From Cyathus striatus (taxonomy: Eukaryota > Basidiomycota > Agaricomycetes > Agaricales > Nidulariaceae), in NCBI GenBank assembly GCA_025738555.1, contig JAOVFP010000007.1, positions 5,270,001 through 5,334,000 on the forward strand: 64,000 nt of DNA, in the 5' to 3' direction. Below the pieces are notes generated by a model. That model saw only the letters and a list, made by a program, of their open reading frames with translations, ran no database searches and had not been told where the DNA came from. Shown one piece after another: positions 35,441-48,059 of this stretch. Within the stretch, counting starts at the first letter, position 1; each line of letters opens with the position of its first letter. Both the position numbers and the translations under genes were made by a program.

Positions 35441-37153
35441 ATGGATGACGCAGTTACCAGTGCACAGACTGTTAGGCTACTTCGGTCTACACAATGTACG
35501 TCTGGCCGTTATATTACATGGTATTTCACTTAGCATCAACTGGTACAGTGATCGCTGCCTTAATAACTCTATATGACCATGGTGAGTACTTGAGAGTACT
35601 CGTTGATGCATTCTATACTCAGTTGGTTTATTTATATAGCTTGTACTTTGGACGCAGAGGTACGTGCAAACGTGCGATATATATCAACAACAGCTCATGA
35701 TATGACTCCGAATTAGGTGAAATATATCTGGGTTCGTTGCTATCGAAGTGAACCGATACTGCATAAATTCTAACATGTCTTCTACATATATCTATTCACC
35801 TCTTAGAACAAGTCTTGGAATAGCTCCAAGATTTTGTTTATAGCGGTGATTATTGACTTGTCTAGTTACCGCGCTTCAGAAATGAACTTTAGAATATCAG
35901 ACTCGTTACATAGGAGATCTACATGTTATGTAAGTACAGCTCCAACCTCATGAACCGTTTAGAGATGAATCAATAAATGACATAGCTTCCAATGCCATTC
36001 AGGTAAGGTTCCAGGCATAGCACATTACCGCTGTCCCGGACCAGTTGCCTCTAACTAATAGTTATCCGGGAACTTCCATTTAGTGTTTCTGTTGAGATCA
36101 ACTAGTCACAACGTACGCTATATATTTTACTGTGGACAAATATCAATATCTAATCGCAGTCGTGTGTAGTTGTATGAATTGTTGATTATTTATGAATCTC
36201 CTTAGCTTAGACTATTAAACTCTGTTGCAGTTGTAAGTCACAATCTAATCTTCTTGCACCATTTCTCAGTTTTATACAGGTGTTGCTGCAATCCATATAA
36301 TCCCATGTGTAACCGTACTTCTTTTATACCTCTGTCAAGGTTAGCTTCTTCCCTCTAATCTTGGTCAAGCAGACATAATGTTTTGTTTTTCCTGTAGCTA
36401 CACACTGCTATATACTTTGCGCTCTTTATAATAACAACAAACGATTCATCTACATATTATTTCTCCTATTTCTTTTCGAAATATTGGTAACTGCGGGCTT
36501 AATGATATATGACCAGATTGGTTATATTGGTATGCTCGGACTTCTACTAGCGCATCAATACCCTGATCATTCAATATTAGCCATCATAAAAGAGCTGCAT
36601 GGAACTTATCTATGTATGATGATAAACTCAGTTGATGAATTTCATGTGAAACCATTTTGGGTCACCGTAATTGTCTTCGAGAGTATTTTATTATTCCTCA
36701 CTCTCTGGAAGTTCACGTCAGACTTTAGACATGCACCGACAATGAGGAGATTCTCACTTAGCAGACTTATTATTAGGGATAGTGTAATACACTGCATCAT
36801 GTAAGTAATTTCAGATTATTGACCCCCTGTGATAATCTTTACAAGTCCACTTTTTCGTAGAACATCTGCGATCTACTCCATAATTAATGTATTGTGGACC
36901 ATCAAGCCGGTAAGTTTCAACTCTAGCTTGGGTAATATCTAGTGCTTGAATAGATGCGAGTTAGGAGTTAAATCCCCTGATGTCTACGTGTTTTATGCCA
37001 GCATTTTTAACGACAATCGCTTGCCGATTTATCATACATCTTTCGGAGGCCCATGAGATAGATGTCAATAGTCGCCGCAATGTATGGTCTTCAGACGTTC
37101 GAGTAACGTCGAGACGTGACGGACGAGATAATCGGTGGCCAACAGTAATATAG
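35441..37153 (+). CDS. DUF6533-type multi-pass membrane protein, intact copy H1
   Basis: Thirteen exons: 35441-35495, 35549-35581, 35640-35659, 35717-35731, 35807-35845, 35901-35929, 35986-36002, 36084-36112, 36206-36232, 36270-36339, 36398-36800, 36861-36909, 36965-37153. Total 975 nt, 324 residues, all GT-AG and in phase. Sequence blocks in order: MDDAVTSAQTVRLLRSTQ, AALITLYDHACTLDAEVKYI, NKSWNSSKILFIATRYIGDL, two membrane helices, CYILCALYNNNKRF, FVTVIVF-type helix (VTVIVFESILLFLTLWKF), RLIIRDSVIHC, a helix to LWTIKP, then CFMPAFLTTIACRFIIHL. About seven hydrophobic segments. Alternative acceptors for exon 2 (35534 or 35549) both keep frame; 35549 is the site shared by all copies. The molecular role of DUF6533 proteins is unknown. 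Confidence 0.78.
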
Positions 37154-37397
37154 CAAGGAGGCTTATCTGAAACGCTAAACAATTGATCACTTAATGTTAG
37201 TTACGGTGCTTAGAAACTGATGAGCGCAAATGAAGACTACGTACAAGGCCATTCGCATTCTTTTTCTGACCTGACCCTGCGCTGCTGCAGACTTCAGCCT
37301 CGTCCCACATTCGACAATATACATGTATATGTATAGCAAACGAGCAGTTCTATTTTTCCCTCTTCCACTTTTCTCAAACTCTCTTTGTTTCCTCTCC

Positions 37398-37617
37398 ATG
37401 GACATCACAGCTGCCAGGGTCCAGGCCATTGGGTTAGTTAGGTATACTCAACGTACGTGTACCAGTAGTACCTTGTATCGATTCTTACCGCTGACCTGTG
37501 CTACAGTCATTTTCACCTTGATTACTACTTATGATCATGGTGAGCTGAGCTTCACCAGTAGTTGACTCACGAATTGGTGTACTTATCGGTATATCAGTCT
37601 GCACCATAGATGCTGAG
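37398..37617 (+). pseudogene. DUF6533 N-terminal fragment fused to unrelated DNA (block 1)
   Basis: Exons at 37398-37452 (MDITAARVQAIGLVRYTQ), 37507-37539 (IFTLITTYDH) and 37598-37617 (CTIDAE) have the family's exact exon lengths (55, 33 and 20 nt). The third donor is ATGAGT instead of GTGAGT. Downstream DNA (GCGGCCGAAAATATAACT onward) has no further family exons, so the gene is cut after its third exon. Confidence 0.65.
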
Positions 37618-38834
37618 ATGAGTAAGTGGCGGCCGAAAATATAACTATATCATGCTACCCCATGGGTCCGAGCTTCGTAGTGGAACAAAACTATTTAGAT
37701 GCTAATATTATGGCGGCCCAAATGCACTTTTGTTCGGTAGCGCGCAACTCTTTTCGACGCCAGCGCTACTTTTCGGGACCATACTCTGCGTGACTTTTCT
37801 TGATCCATGTGAACGCAGCTTTATACACTCTTTGCAACCTTCAGTTTGAAGCGCAGTTATTCCATGAGCATTGACTTGCAGTGAGAAATATTATGTATTG
37901 TGTGTTATGTATTAATATTAATATAAGAGTACAGGAACGATAGCTATCATAGTAAATTAAAATAACATGTTGTTACTGGATAGTGAATTTGACCATCGAA
38001 TCCCATTCCAGGTACAGGATAAAAGCAATGCCTTCGATGTGACAAATTTATGGGCTGTAGAACCAATAGGCTACGCTTACAGCACTCACAGCACATTCTT
38101 ACACGTACGACATGCAGGCCAGCGGGAACACAGGATGATGTGGACAGACATACATCACGCATCACGGAAAGGTGGGAATACGGCGACAATAGAGGAAAAG
38201 AGGTGTGGTGTTCTGCCATAGCGGCGAGGAACCACGGTGTGCGAGACGTCCAGTGACTACCGCATTCCAGGCCCGATAACTACATCCCCCCATTGACCCA
38301 ACCGAATCCCCAACGGTCTTGGTGACCCTCCTTCTACACCCTTGTTCCTGTTTAACAATGTCTTTGATGGCATGCACAATGTAAGTCTAGACATCGCTCG
38401 TACCACGCGTAAGATACTGGAGTAGAGGCAACCACAGCACTATGGACAAGGATAGTATCAAACCTAGTAAGACACATCTCAGCCTCATAGTTCAGTTACA
38501 AAACGAAAGAACAAACATACATGATGTTAAACGACCTCTCCACCCTTCTTCATGCTGACAGCAATAGCCACCTTCTCAGTCCAGACAGCCTCAGTAGCAG
38601 GGGCACTTAACACGCATCATAGACAACGAACAAGCAGAATGTCTTGACGATACCTATGGTGGCGTGAGAGTCCTAGCTTGGTCCGAGTGATCTTGTTGTA
38701 CTAGAGACTTGCATGACAGCGCAGAGCACAAGAGCTTGGTGCCTAGGGTGCAAACGCAGTTGGAGTACTTAGATGGACAACAAATGCGGTGACAAGTACG
38801 GTGGCTAGCAGCAGAGGCTCTTATCAAGCAGTAC
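37618..38834. other. tail of duplicated block, unrecognised
   Basis: Conserved with 45620-46832. Frames on both strands overlap at 37947-38377 without recognisable domains; the minus-strand sequence NGGCSYRAWNAVVTGRL is shared by both blocks in a slightly different form. It could be a remnant of an older gene. No call made. Confidence 0.4.
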
Positions 38835-39458
38835 CCTCTAAACTCCAGCCATTTTGTTGTAACATAACAATATAAACATATTACATACAGTGGTTAATAT
38901 TCCAAGCTTAAATGACCACATTCAAGCACCTAAACCCACCTAATTACTTCTAACCATTGGATATTTCATGCCGGTGTTTTCGACGATTATCGGATGTCGA
39001 TTTGTTTTGCATCTCTCGGGAGCACATGAAAAAATGTGAACAGTCGACTTCTGATGTACGAGTCATCTCGTTACAGAGAGGGGCGAGGGAGTAAGTATAA
39101 CAGGCCCGAGATTTGTTGAAAATTATGTGGAAATCATCATAAATTCAACATATTATATGGTTATCGACTGGTGATGAGCAGAACACTGGCGGAACACAAT
39201 TCAAAGGCCTCCAAAGAGTGCACAACGTTACCTAGATTCTAATCATTTGGATGCCGACGGCCGCTTGGCACTTGCAAATCCTTACCAAATTTAGATTATA
39301 TTCAGTAGACTGTCGACTAAGAAATTAACGGAATGAAAAATTCACAATTAAACCAGAACTTACACAGGTGACAGCATAAAGAAACTAGTACTCGTATATA
39401 TAAGTATGTGCTTTAAGTACCGTATTAAGGATGTCGACTCTTCCTCAGACACGTCTCC

Positions 39459-40276
39459 ATGGATGATGCGCTTACCGATGCACAGGCTATCAGGCTACTT
39501 CGGACTACTTAATGTAGGTCTGACCTTTATAGCACACAGATATTCAACTTATCATCAACATGGTGAAAGTGATCACTGCCATGTTACTAGCTCTCTATGA
39601 TCACGGTAAGTGCACTCGTGTCCTCGACACATTACATACTCAATGGGTTCATGTAGATAGCTTGTACTTTGGACAAAGAGTATAATGTAATAATACATGA
39701 ATTGACTGTGAATTAGGTTAAGCACATATAGGTTCGTTCCTGTCAAAGTGAAACAAGACTGCCTAAATTTCGACATGACTTCTGCATACTTCCATTCAAC
39801 TTCTAGAACAAACCTTGGAATAGCTCCAAAGTTTTGTTTATAGCATTGAGTCTTGACTTTATCGATCACATCACTTCAGAAACAAATTTGGAATATTAGA
39901 CTCGCTATACCGGAGATCTATACGCTATGTAAGTACAATTCATACCTCATGAATTTTCTAGAGATGAATCGATAAATGATATAGCTTTCAATACTATTCC
40001 GGTAAGGTTTTAGTAAATTACCGATATTTACCTCTAGCAACTTCCATTTAGTATTCCTGTTAAGATCAACTAATCAGAATGTATGCTATATTTTTTCGGT
40101 GGAAAACATCAATATCTAATTATGATTGTATCTAGTTGTATGGATTGTTGATTATTCTGATTCCCTTTAGCTCAGTTCCTTTATCGTTGTTGCAGTTGTA
40201 AGTTGTAATCTAATCTTCTTTTTGTATCATTTCACAGCTTTATACAAGCATTGCCACAATCCATATAGTCTCATGG
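39459..40276 (+). pseudogene. DUF6533-type gene, 3'-truncated with nonsense codon (block 2)
   Basis: Counterpart of the copy at 30698. It starts MDDALTDAQAIRLLRTT, then TAA (39510-39512) stands where sisters have CAA. Downstream exons (LYDH, CTLDKE, NKPWNSSKVLFIA, TRYTGDLYA) persist. Homology ends at the same point in the membrane exon (near 40276), so the truncation predates the block duplication. Confidence 0.7.
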
Positions 40277-41100
40277 GGAAAGCCAAACTGCAGATTTCGA
40301 GTTAATGTGCTTATACAGGTATCTTCCACCTGAACGAGCGATGTAAAGCCGGACTTTCTAGGTTCTTTGGGCATCGAGAGTGTCGATATTGTTGAGATGG
40401 TAAATTTGAACCCGTTCCTGAGACGACTCAGCATCCAGCAGAAGAGCTGGCGTTCAACGCTCACGCGAATGTAGGAAATATTATGCGTACGTAAGCTTTC
40501 TCTCTAGCTATCGGGCTGAGGCCTTCAAGTTATGGTTGATTCCCAAGGATGTATATCCCTATTTTACCGGTAGGCATTTCACATTGTTTCTTGTGGGATG
40601 TATCAACAAAATTAAAGCTGTAGAGTCTATGATGCAAATGACAGAAAAGATTACTGTACATATGCAACGTAAAGCAAGTTACATACCTCTGGTCTCCGAA
40701 GGCAGGCGTGATCCGCCGGACACCAGTACTGTATCCAATGTCATCGATTCATCGCTAGTTGAGAGCATCAGGAAAGCTGCACATATAAGTAAGTGAACTG
40801 TCTCATGTCACGGTTTAGTTACAGTTACGTCTCTTGACATCCACCCGGGTGACAATAATGATTACGAACGCCTATGATATAAGTATGATGGTCAAGTTCA
40901 AGGTTGACGTTGAATATTGAACTTGGAATCATGATTAGGTCCTGATTACTACTGATTAGGTTGATTCAGAATCTCCAGATACATAGCTGCAGCCTACCGA
41001 ACATCACAAGCAAGAAATTAGTGTAAAATTAAAGAGTTCACTCACTGAATATCGGCGGCAGGGTACTCATCGACACTAGTTTGATATAGCGGCAGTAGCG
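40277..41100 (+). repeat. unit X, second copy
   Basis: Matches 31535-32330, including the open stretch at 40536-40796. The extension near 40330-40470 is slightly longer than in block 1 and resembles 58200-58380. No coding call. Confidence 0.5.
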
Positions 41101-41385
41101 ATATAGTAGCTGAGCTGAGTTGAGCAATGGAAATATTTGGTGCAGAGGTTAGTACAGCCATAATTTTAACATTCAATACAACATAGTCATTGACTAGTAT
41201 CATTCAGCTTACTTTAAGTGGTACGCACACAGAAAGCACTCGAGAGCAAAGAATGGGCAAAGAGTCAAGACGGCAGTAGTAAGAAATTGGGCGTCCCCTC
41301 CGTTGCCCGGGCCCCGCGCACATGGATCACGTTTTTATAAGTATCACGTAAATCCACCTCGTGGCCTATTGACCCTGTTTGGAAA

Positions 41386-42467
41386 TAAATCAATAAGGCC
41401 GACAAGCGGCAAGGCCCGCTACCTAACACAACCTGATTCTCTCCAATAAACATATAATATATCATTTATATATGTAGTTAGACCTGTTGAATCCTACTAA
41501 AAATGCGAGGCGTTCTCACATTAATTAGAATGTAGCATACTACACTCTGTGCAGACCACCTTGAAATGTTGTATATATACTTTCCACAATGTATACTACT
41601 GGAATGAAACTTTATAACATAATGGACTTATTTAATGGCATGATATACACAATCTAATTCACCAGCTATATTTGTGTCATACAATCTACAAATTAGCCTA
41701 CAGAAGTTGTTCTTGTTGGTATTTCTACATGATATCTTGGACATATGATGTACTATATATGTAGTATAAACTATTTAAGTATCAAAAGATACAGGCAATT
41801 GTATACTGAGATACTATAATGATATTTATGTGAGCCTTCTTAATTGTTAAACCTGAGAAATTGCATATTTAACTTCTATATAGACTAATGTAGCACTACA
41901 GAAATTCCTGAGGATATGTAGAACTCATGCTTCAGAATAGTACTGTACACACAGTATTACATTTACTGGTAGGAGATGAAACACATATATCAATGTGTGA
42001 TCAAACTTATTACTCTTGTTTTCAGTACAATAATGAAGCAATATTTAAATCATCTGGATATTATATTAGGTGGTATACAAGTTATGTCTCACAGAAATTT
42101 AAATTTTGAACAGTTCTGTAGCTCTCAAAGTGCTCTGCTGGTCAATGAATCATTTCCCTAAGAAAATGTGGCTTCATAGAAAAATTGAATATGCCACTAA
42201 GATATTAAATTCAATCCTAACTTTACATACACATAGTTCAAACCTCACACTATTTAAATATATAATCAAATTTTCGAGGTATTCCGAACATGCTACAACC
42301 CGGGCCACTCAACAATGCAAGAAACCATTCTCATTATATGTGGGAATTGTTGTTGGTTGCCATCATTTTCAGCAACCACGTGTATTTAAACTCCGGTTGA
42401 TGGGAGGTGTTCGCTCTGCAAAAAACAAGTTTTCATCGCCCTACATAACCCTACTACCTTAAAAGGT
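41386..42467. other. block-specific 1.08-kb AT-rich insertion
   Basis: Interrupts a sequence that is continuous in block 1 (GGAAATATTCTCGCGCTATG near 33206). Strongly AT-rich, with no clear terminal repeats. It ends with a short hairpin CTACCTTAAAAGGTAG. Short frames at 41927-42462 show no domain. Probably a non-autonomous mobile element of uncertain type. Confidence 0.45.
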
Positions 42468-42564
42468 AGTGGGAATATTGCTAATTTATTGCCAATGTGA
42501 CACCTTTCCTCACCTTTCCTGCCAATGGATTTCCATGCGGATATCCTATTCTCAGCCCAAGCCA

Positions 42565-42924
42565 TCCACATCAGTGGATACATCCACCCGCATTTGGTAT
42601 AACAGGACATATGTATTCATGAGAGAGGGTTAGTTGAGCCTAGCATGGAACTTACTTTAACTTCTGTGCAATAAATCAGATAGAGCTTTATGGTTTTCAC
42701 AAACTGGGCTGCTATAACTGCCTTTGAGGTTGCTTTATTCTTAACTGACCCATTCACATCAGTGGATACATCCCCCCATATTTGGTATGACAGGACACAT
42801 GCATTCATGGGCTATGGGAGAGGGTTACTTGAGCCTAGCATGGAACTTACTTTAACTTCTGTGCAGCAAATCCAATCAAGAGGTTTCAGCATACTTGGCC
42901 GCCATAAGTAACTGCCTTCAAGGT
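42565..42924 (+). repeat. tandem pair of about 180-bp units, second block
   Basis: Same pair as 33303-33664 (CACATCAGTGGATAC to GCCTTCAAGGT). Here it joins directly to the upstream region of the full DUF6533 copy at 43190. Confidence 0.65.
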
Positions 42925-43189
42925 TGCATTAAGTACAGTAAAAACTTGGTAAGAACTTGTTATGAATAGGCTAATGACCCTGTGAGAAACATCATACTCC
43001 CTTATTTAGATTGTGTTCAGTAAACCTAGAATTTAAGTTTTTAACGGGGTGGCATTTCTTTGAGTTAAACTTACACAGCATCAAGGATCATCTAGTATAT
43101 ATAAGTGAGTGAGTGTCTTATTGTAACAATGTCGCCTCATTATCCTTACTCTTGCTGCCACCCATTCTGTTCCAGACATCCACATCTCC

Positions 43190-44909
43190 ATGGATGACAC
43201 AGTTACCAGTGCACAGACTGTTAGGCTACTTCGGTCTACACAATGTACGTCTGGTCATTATATTACATGGTATTTCACTTAGAATCAGCCGGTACAGTGA
43301 TCGCTGCCTTAATAACTCTATACAACCATGGTGAGTACTTGAGAGTACTCATTGATGCATTCTATATTCAGTTGGTTTATTTATATAGTTTGTACTTTGG
43401 ACACAGAAGTACATGCCAATGTGCGATATATATCAACAGCTCATGATATGACTCCGAATTAGGTGAAATATATCTGGGTTTGTTGCTGCTGAAGTGAACC
43501 GACACTGCATAAATTCTAACATGACTTCTGCATATCTATTCACCTCTTAGAAAAGGTCTTGGAATAGCTCCAAGATTTTGTTTGTAGTGGTGATTATTGA
43601 CTTGTCTAGTTACTGTGCTTCAGAAATGAACTTTAGAATATCAGACTCGTTACACAGGAGATCTATATGTTATGTGAGTACAGCTTCAACTTCATGAATG
43701 TTTTAGAGATGAATCAATGAATGACATAGCTTCCAATGCCATTCAGGTAAGGTCCCAGACATAGTACATTACTGCTGTACCGAACCAGTTGCCTCTAACT
43801 AATAGTTATCCGGGAACTTCCATTTAGTGTTTCTGTTGTGATCAACTAATCATAATGTATGCTATATATTTTCTTGTGGACAAACATCAATATCTAATCG
43901 CAGTTGTGTCTAGTTGTATGAATTGTCGATTATTTATGAATCCCCTTAGCTTAGCCTGTTTAACTCTGTTGCAGTTGTAAGTCACAATCTAATCTTCTTG
44001 CACCATGTCTCAGCTTTTTACAGGTGTTGTTGCAATCCATATAGTCTCATGTGGAGCTGTACTTATTTTATACCTCTGTCAAGGTTAGCTTCTTCCCTCT
44101 AATCTTGGTCAAACAGACATAATGTTTTGTTTTTCCTGTAGCTACACACTGCTATAGACTTTGTGCTCTTTATAATAACAACAAACGATTCATCTACATA
44201 TTATTTCTCCTATTTCTTTTCGAAATATTGGTAACTGCGGGCTTAGCAATATACGACCAGATTGGTTATATTGGTATGCTCGGACTTCTACTAGCATGTC
44301 AATACCCTGATCATTCAATATTAGCCATCATAAAGGAGCTGCATGGAACTTATCTATGTATGATGATGAACTCAGTCGATGAACTTCATGTGAAACCATT
44401 TTGGATCACCGTAATTGTCTTCGAGAGTATTTTATTATTCTTCACTCTTTGGAAGTTCATGTCAGACTTTAGGCATGCACCAACAGTAAGGAGATTCTCA
44501 CTTAGCAGACTTATTATTAGGGATAGTGTAATACACTGCATCATGTAAGTAATTTCAGATTATTGACCCCCTGTGATAATCTTTACAAGTCCACTTTTTC
44601 ATAGAACATCCGCGATCTACTCCATAACTAACGTAGTATGGACCATCAAGCCGGTAAGTTTCAACTCTAGCTTGGGTAATATCTAGTGCTTGAATAGATG
44701 CGAGTTAGGAGTTAAATCCCCTGATGGCTGCGTGTTTTATGCCAGCATTTTCGGCGACAATTGCTTGCCGACTTATCTTACATCTTTTGGAGGCCCATGA
44801 GAAAGATGTCAATAACCGCCGCAACGTATGGTCTTCAGATGTTCGAGTAACGTCGAGACGTGACGGACGAGATGATCGGTGGCCAGGACCATTGACATTA
44901 GTATTTTAG
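43190..44909 (+). pseudogene. DUF6533-type membrane protein, copy H2, one nonsense codon
   Basis: Counterpart of 35441-37153. First exon 43190-43244 (MDDTVTSAQTVRLLRSTQ); large membrane exon 44142-44544; then 44605-44653; last exon 44709-44909, ending WPGPLTLVF. Exon lengths match H1 and splice sites are canonical. The only clear lesion is TGA at 43839-43841 in the eighth exon, where sisters read AGA (VFLLRST). A TATATATAAG box is retained upstream. A single change separates it from an open gene, so a sequencing error or allele difference is possible. Confidence 0.7.
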
Positions 44910-45365
44910 ACCATCGATAAGTACCAAATGATATACTTAGCATACCTTACTTAATTTGACCTTTAATCTACTTTTCACAATGCGTCTGTCAACGCCATGC
45001 GGGGATAATACAGTATTTATGTGGAGTGAACAATGATTGGTAAGTACAGGACAAATTGTACATGCGTCCTATGTATCATCTAAAGCAGAAGTCTGCTCAC
45101 AGTAACATAGCAAGGAGGCTTATCTGAAACGCTAAACAATTGATCACTTGATGTTAGTTACGGTGCTTAGAAACTGATGAACACAAATGAAGACTACGTA
45201 CAAGGCCATTCGCATTCTTTTTCTGACCTGACCCTGCGCTGTTGTATGTCAGATCTTCAAACTTCAGCCTCGTCCCACATTCGACAATATACATGTATAT
45301 GTATAGCAAGCAAGCAGTTCTGCTTTTCCCTCTTCCATTTTTCTCAACCTCTATGTTTTCTCTCC

Positions 45366-45620
45366 ATGGACATCACTGCCGCCAGGGTCCAGGCCATTGG
45401 GTTAGTTAGGTATACTCAACGTACGTGTACCAGCAGTACCTTGTGTCGATTCCTACTGCTGACCTGTGCTACAGTTATTTCCACCTTGATTACTATTTAT
45501 GATCATGGTGAGCTGAGCTCCACCATTGACAGTAGTTGACTCATGAATTGGTGTACTTATCGGTATAGGCAAATTTGAAACAGATAGCAAACAGCGTGCA
45601 GCGGCCCAATATGATGCTGA
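45366..45620 (+). pseudogene. DUF6533 N-terminal fragment (block 2)
   Basis: First exon 45366-45420 (MDITAARVQAIGLVRYTQ), second exon with STLITIYDH ending near 45508. The third exon is disrupted by extra sequence but keeps DAE followed by a GTGAGT donor. As in block 1, no later family exons follow. Confidence 0.6.
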
Positions 45621-46832
45621 GGTGAGTAAGTGGCGGCCGAAAATATAACTATATCATGCTACCCCATGGATTCAAGCTTCGTAGTGGAACAAAACTATTT
45701 AGATGCTAACATTATGGCGGCCCAAATCCACTTTTATTCGGTAGCGTGCAACTCTTTTTGACGCCAGCGCTACTTTTCGGGACCATACTCTGCGCGACTT
45801 TTCTTGATTCATGTGGGCGCAGCTTTATACGCTCTTCGCAACCTTCAGTTTGCAGCGCAGTTATTCTATGAGCATTGACTTGCAGTGAGAAATATTATGT
45901 ATTATGTATTATGTATTAATATTAATATAAGAGTACAGAAACGATAGCTATCATAGTAAATTAAAATAACATGCTATTGGATAGTGGGTTTGACCATCGG
46001 ATTCCGTTCCGGGTACGGGATGAAAGCAATGCCTTCGATGTGTCAAATCTATGAGCTGTAGAACCAACAGGCTACGCTTACAGCACTTACAGCACATTCT
46101 TACACGCACGACACGCAGGCCAGCGGGAACACAGGATGATGTGGACAGACATACATCACGCATCACGGAAAGGCGGGAAGACGGCGACAATAGAGGAAAT
46201 GATGTGTGGTGTTCTGCCATAGCGGCGAGGAACCACAGTGTGGGAGACGTCCAGTGACTACCGCATTCCAGGCCTGATAACTACATCCCCCATTGACCCA
46301 ACCAAATTCCCAACGGTCTTGACAACCCTCCTTCTGCACCCTAGTCCCTGTTGAACAATGTCCTTGACAGCATGCATAATGCAAGTCTAGGCATCGCTCG
46401 TACCACGCGTAAGACGCTGGAGTAGAGGCGACCACAGCACCATGGACAAGGATAGTATCAAACCTAGTATCTCACCCTCATATTTCAGTTACAAAACCAA
46501 AGAATAAACGTACATGATGTTAAACGACCTCTCCACCCTTCTTCACGCTGACAGCAATAGCCACCTTCTCGGTCCAGACGGCCTCGGTAGCAGGGGCACT
46601 TAACACGCATCATAGACAAAGAACAAGCAGAATGTCTTGACGGTACCTATGGTGGCGTTGGCGAGAGTCCTAGCTTTGTCCGAGTGATCCTGTTGTACTA
46701 GAGACTTGTACTTATGACAGCGCAGAGCGCAAGAGCTTGGTGCATAGGGTACAAACGGAGTTAGATTAGATGAGCAACAAATGTAGCGACTTGGTGGCGT
46801 GGCTAGCAGCAGAAGCTCCTGCCAAGCAGTAC

Positions 46833-47680
46833 TAAATATGTATATACACTACATACACGCACGACTGATGTCACGTTAGCAGCCTGAAGCAGCAACACCT
46901 GCGAACTCCAACATCCCTCGCAGTCGCCTTGTCTCAGCTACGTTCGGAATATACTACCAGCCGCCATCTACTTCTTTATGTGGTAGCAGCGCTTGAATTG
47001 GCAGCTCGCAATTGGTAGCACACTGGCAACAACTGTAAGTCTCACTACTCGGTGCTACTCAATTTGTACGCTCATCAACTCCTCCCAAGTAGATCCGATT
47101 ACAAGCCCTCAATGTTTCTCCCTGCTTTTACCCTCAACGATGTCTGTCTTCCAGAATCCAGCGGCGGCCCTCGACCCTTGCCGATGTTCCTTACAACTCG
47201 GAACCCATCATACTTGACGTAGCCTGTGCACGTGAATGTTTCAACGCGTGTTCAATTCAAGATGTAGCAACGTGAAGTTCGCATAGAGCTTAAAGCACGA
47301 TACGAATTCAAGCATGCAGAGTACATATAATCCGTACAGGAGGTAGCAGTGATAAGGTCAGGAACTGGAAGGTTGGTCGTCAAGATTATGCCCGTATCTA
47401 CCGTGCCATCAGTCTCATCACCACGATAATGACTTCCCAAGCTCACAGCCTACCATTTTCTTGTTGTCTGAACCACCCTCAGATTTGGGGTGACGCGTGA
47501 CGATCGTACCTATCACATTCGAATGGTTTTCCTGTACCGGCATGTTCTCTCTATAAACGCATCAGCGCCCTCTTCGACATTCCCAACCTACCCTCAGTCT
47601 ACACCACGGAAGAGCAAGAACGCAGACAAAGTCTAATCCGAATCGAGAGTACGTAGCCGCACCCGCCTATACGGGGATAA
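46833..47680. other. no supported gene
   Basis: Unique sequence between the duplicated block and the third partial copy. Short frames at 46993-47217 (+) and 47252-47446 (-) show no recognisable features. Confidence 0.4.
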
Positions 47681-48058
47681 AGCACTCGAGGGCAAAGAGT
47701 CAAGACGGCATCAGTGAGAAATCAGGTGTCCCCTCCGCTGCCCGAGCACATGGATTGTAAGTCCGCCTCGTGGCCTATTGACCCTGTCTGGAAATATTCT
47801 CGCGCTATGCTAATTTATTGCCACCTTTCTCGCCGATGGATTTCCATGCGGATATCCTAGTCTCGGCCCAAGCCATTCACATCAGTGGATACGCCCTCAT
47901 TTGATATAACAGGATATATGCATTCATGGGAGAGGGTTAGTTGAGCCTAGCATGGAACTTACTTTAACTTCTGTACAATAAATCGGATAGGGTTTTACGG
48001 TTTTAGCAAACTGGGCCGCCATAACTGCCTTCGAGGTTGCTTTATTCTTAACTGACCT
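47681..48058 (+). repeat. partial third copy of block repeat
   Basis: Matches the sequence before and within the 180-bp units (AGTCAAGACGGCA, then CACATCAGTGGATAC to CTGCCTTCGAGGTTGC). Only one 180-bp unit is present. Confidence 0.6.
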
Positions 48059-48059
48059 T

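Larger units (their letters stand above)
29992..38834 (+). repeat. segmental duplication, copy 1
   Basis: The block begins CTCTAAACTCCAGCC and ends CAAGCAGTAC. It is repeated head-to-tail at 38836-46832. Order: last-exon relic, truncated DUF6533 gene (30698), unit X, tandem 180-bp pair, full DUF6533 gene (35441), N-terminal DUF6533 fragment (37398) and unique tail. Compared with copy 2 it carries extra sequence at about 32330-32925 and 33665-35176, and lacks the insert found at 41386-42467. Confidence 0.8.
38836..46832 (+). repeat. segmental duplication, copy 2
   Basis: Head-to-tail copy of 29992-38834 with the same order of parts. It lacks the 33665-35176 and 32330-32925 segments and has a unique insert at 41386-42467. 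Base identity is high across shared parts by eye, including introns and promoters, so the duplication is recent. Confidence 0.8.

Noticed and set aside
37947..38377. Overlapping frames on both strands in the block tail
   Set aside because: Conserved only because the block was duplicated recently; no domain, start or splice evidence.
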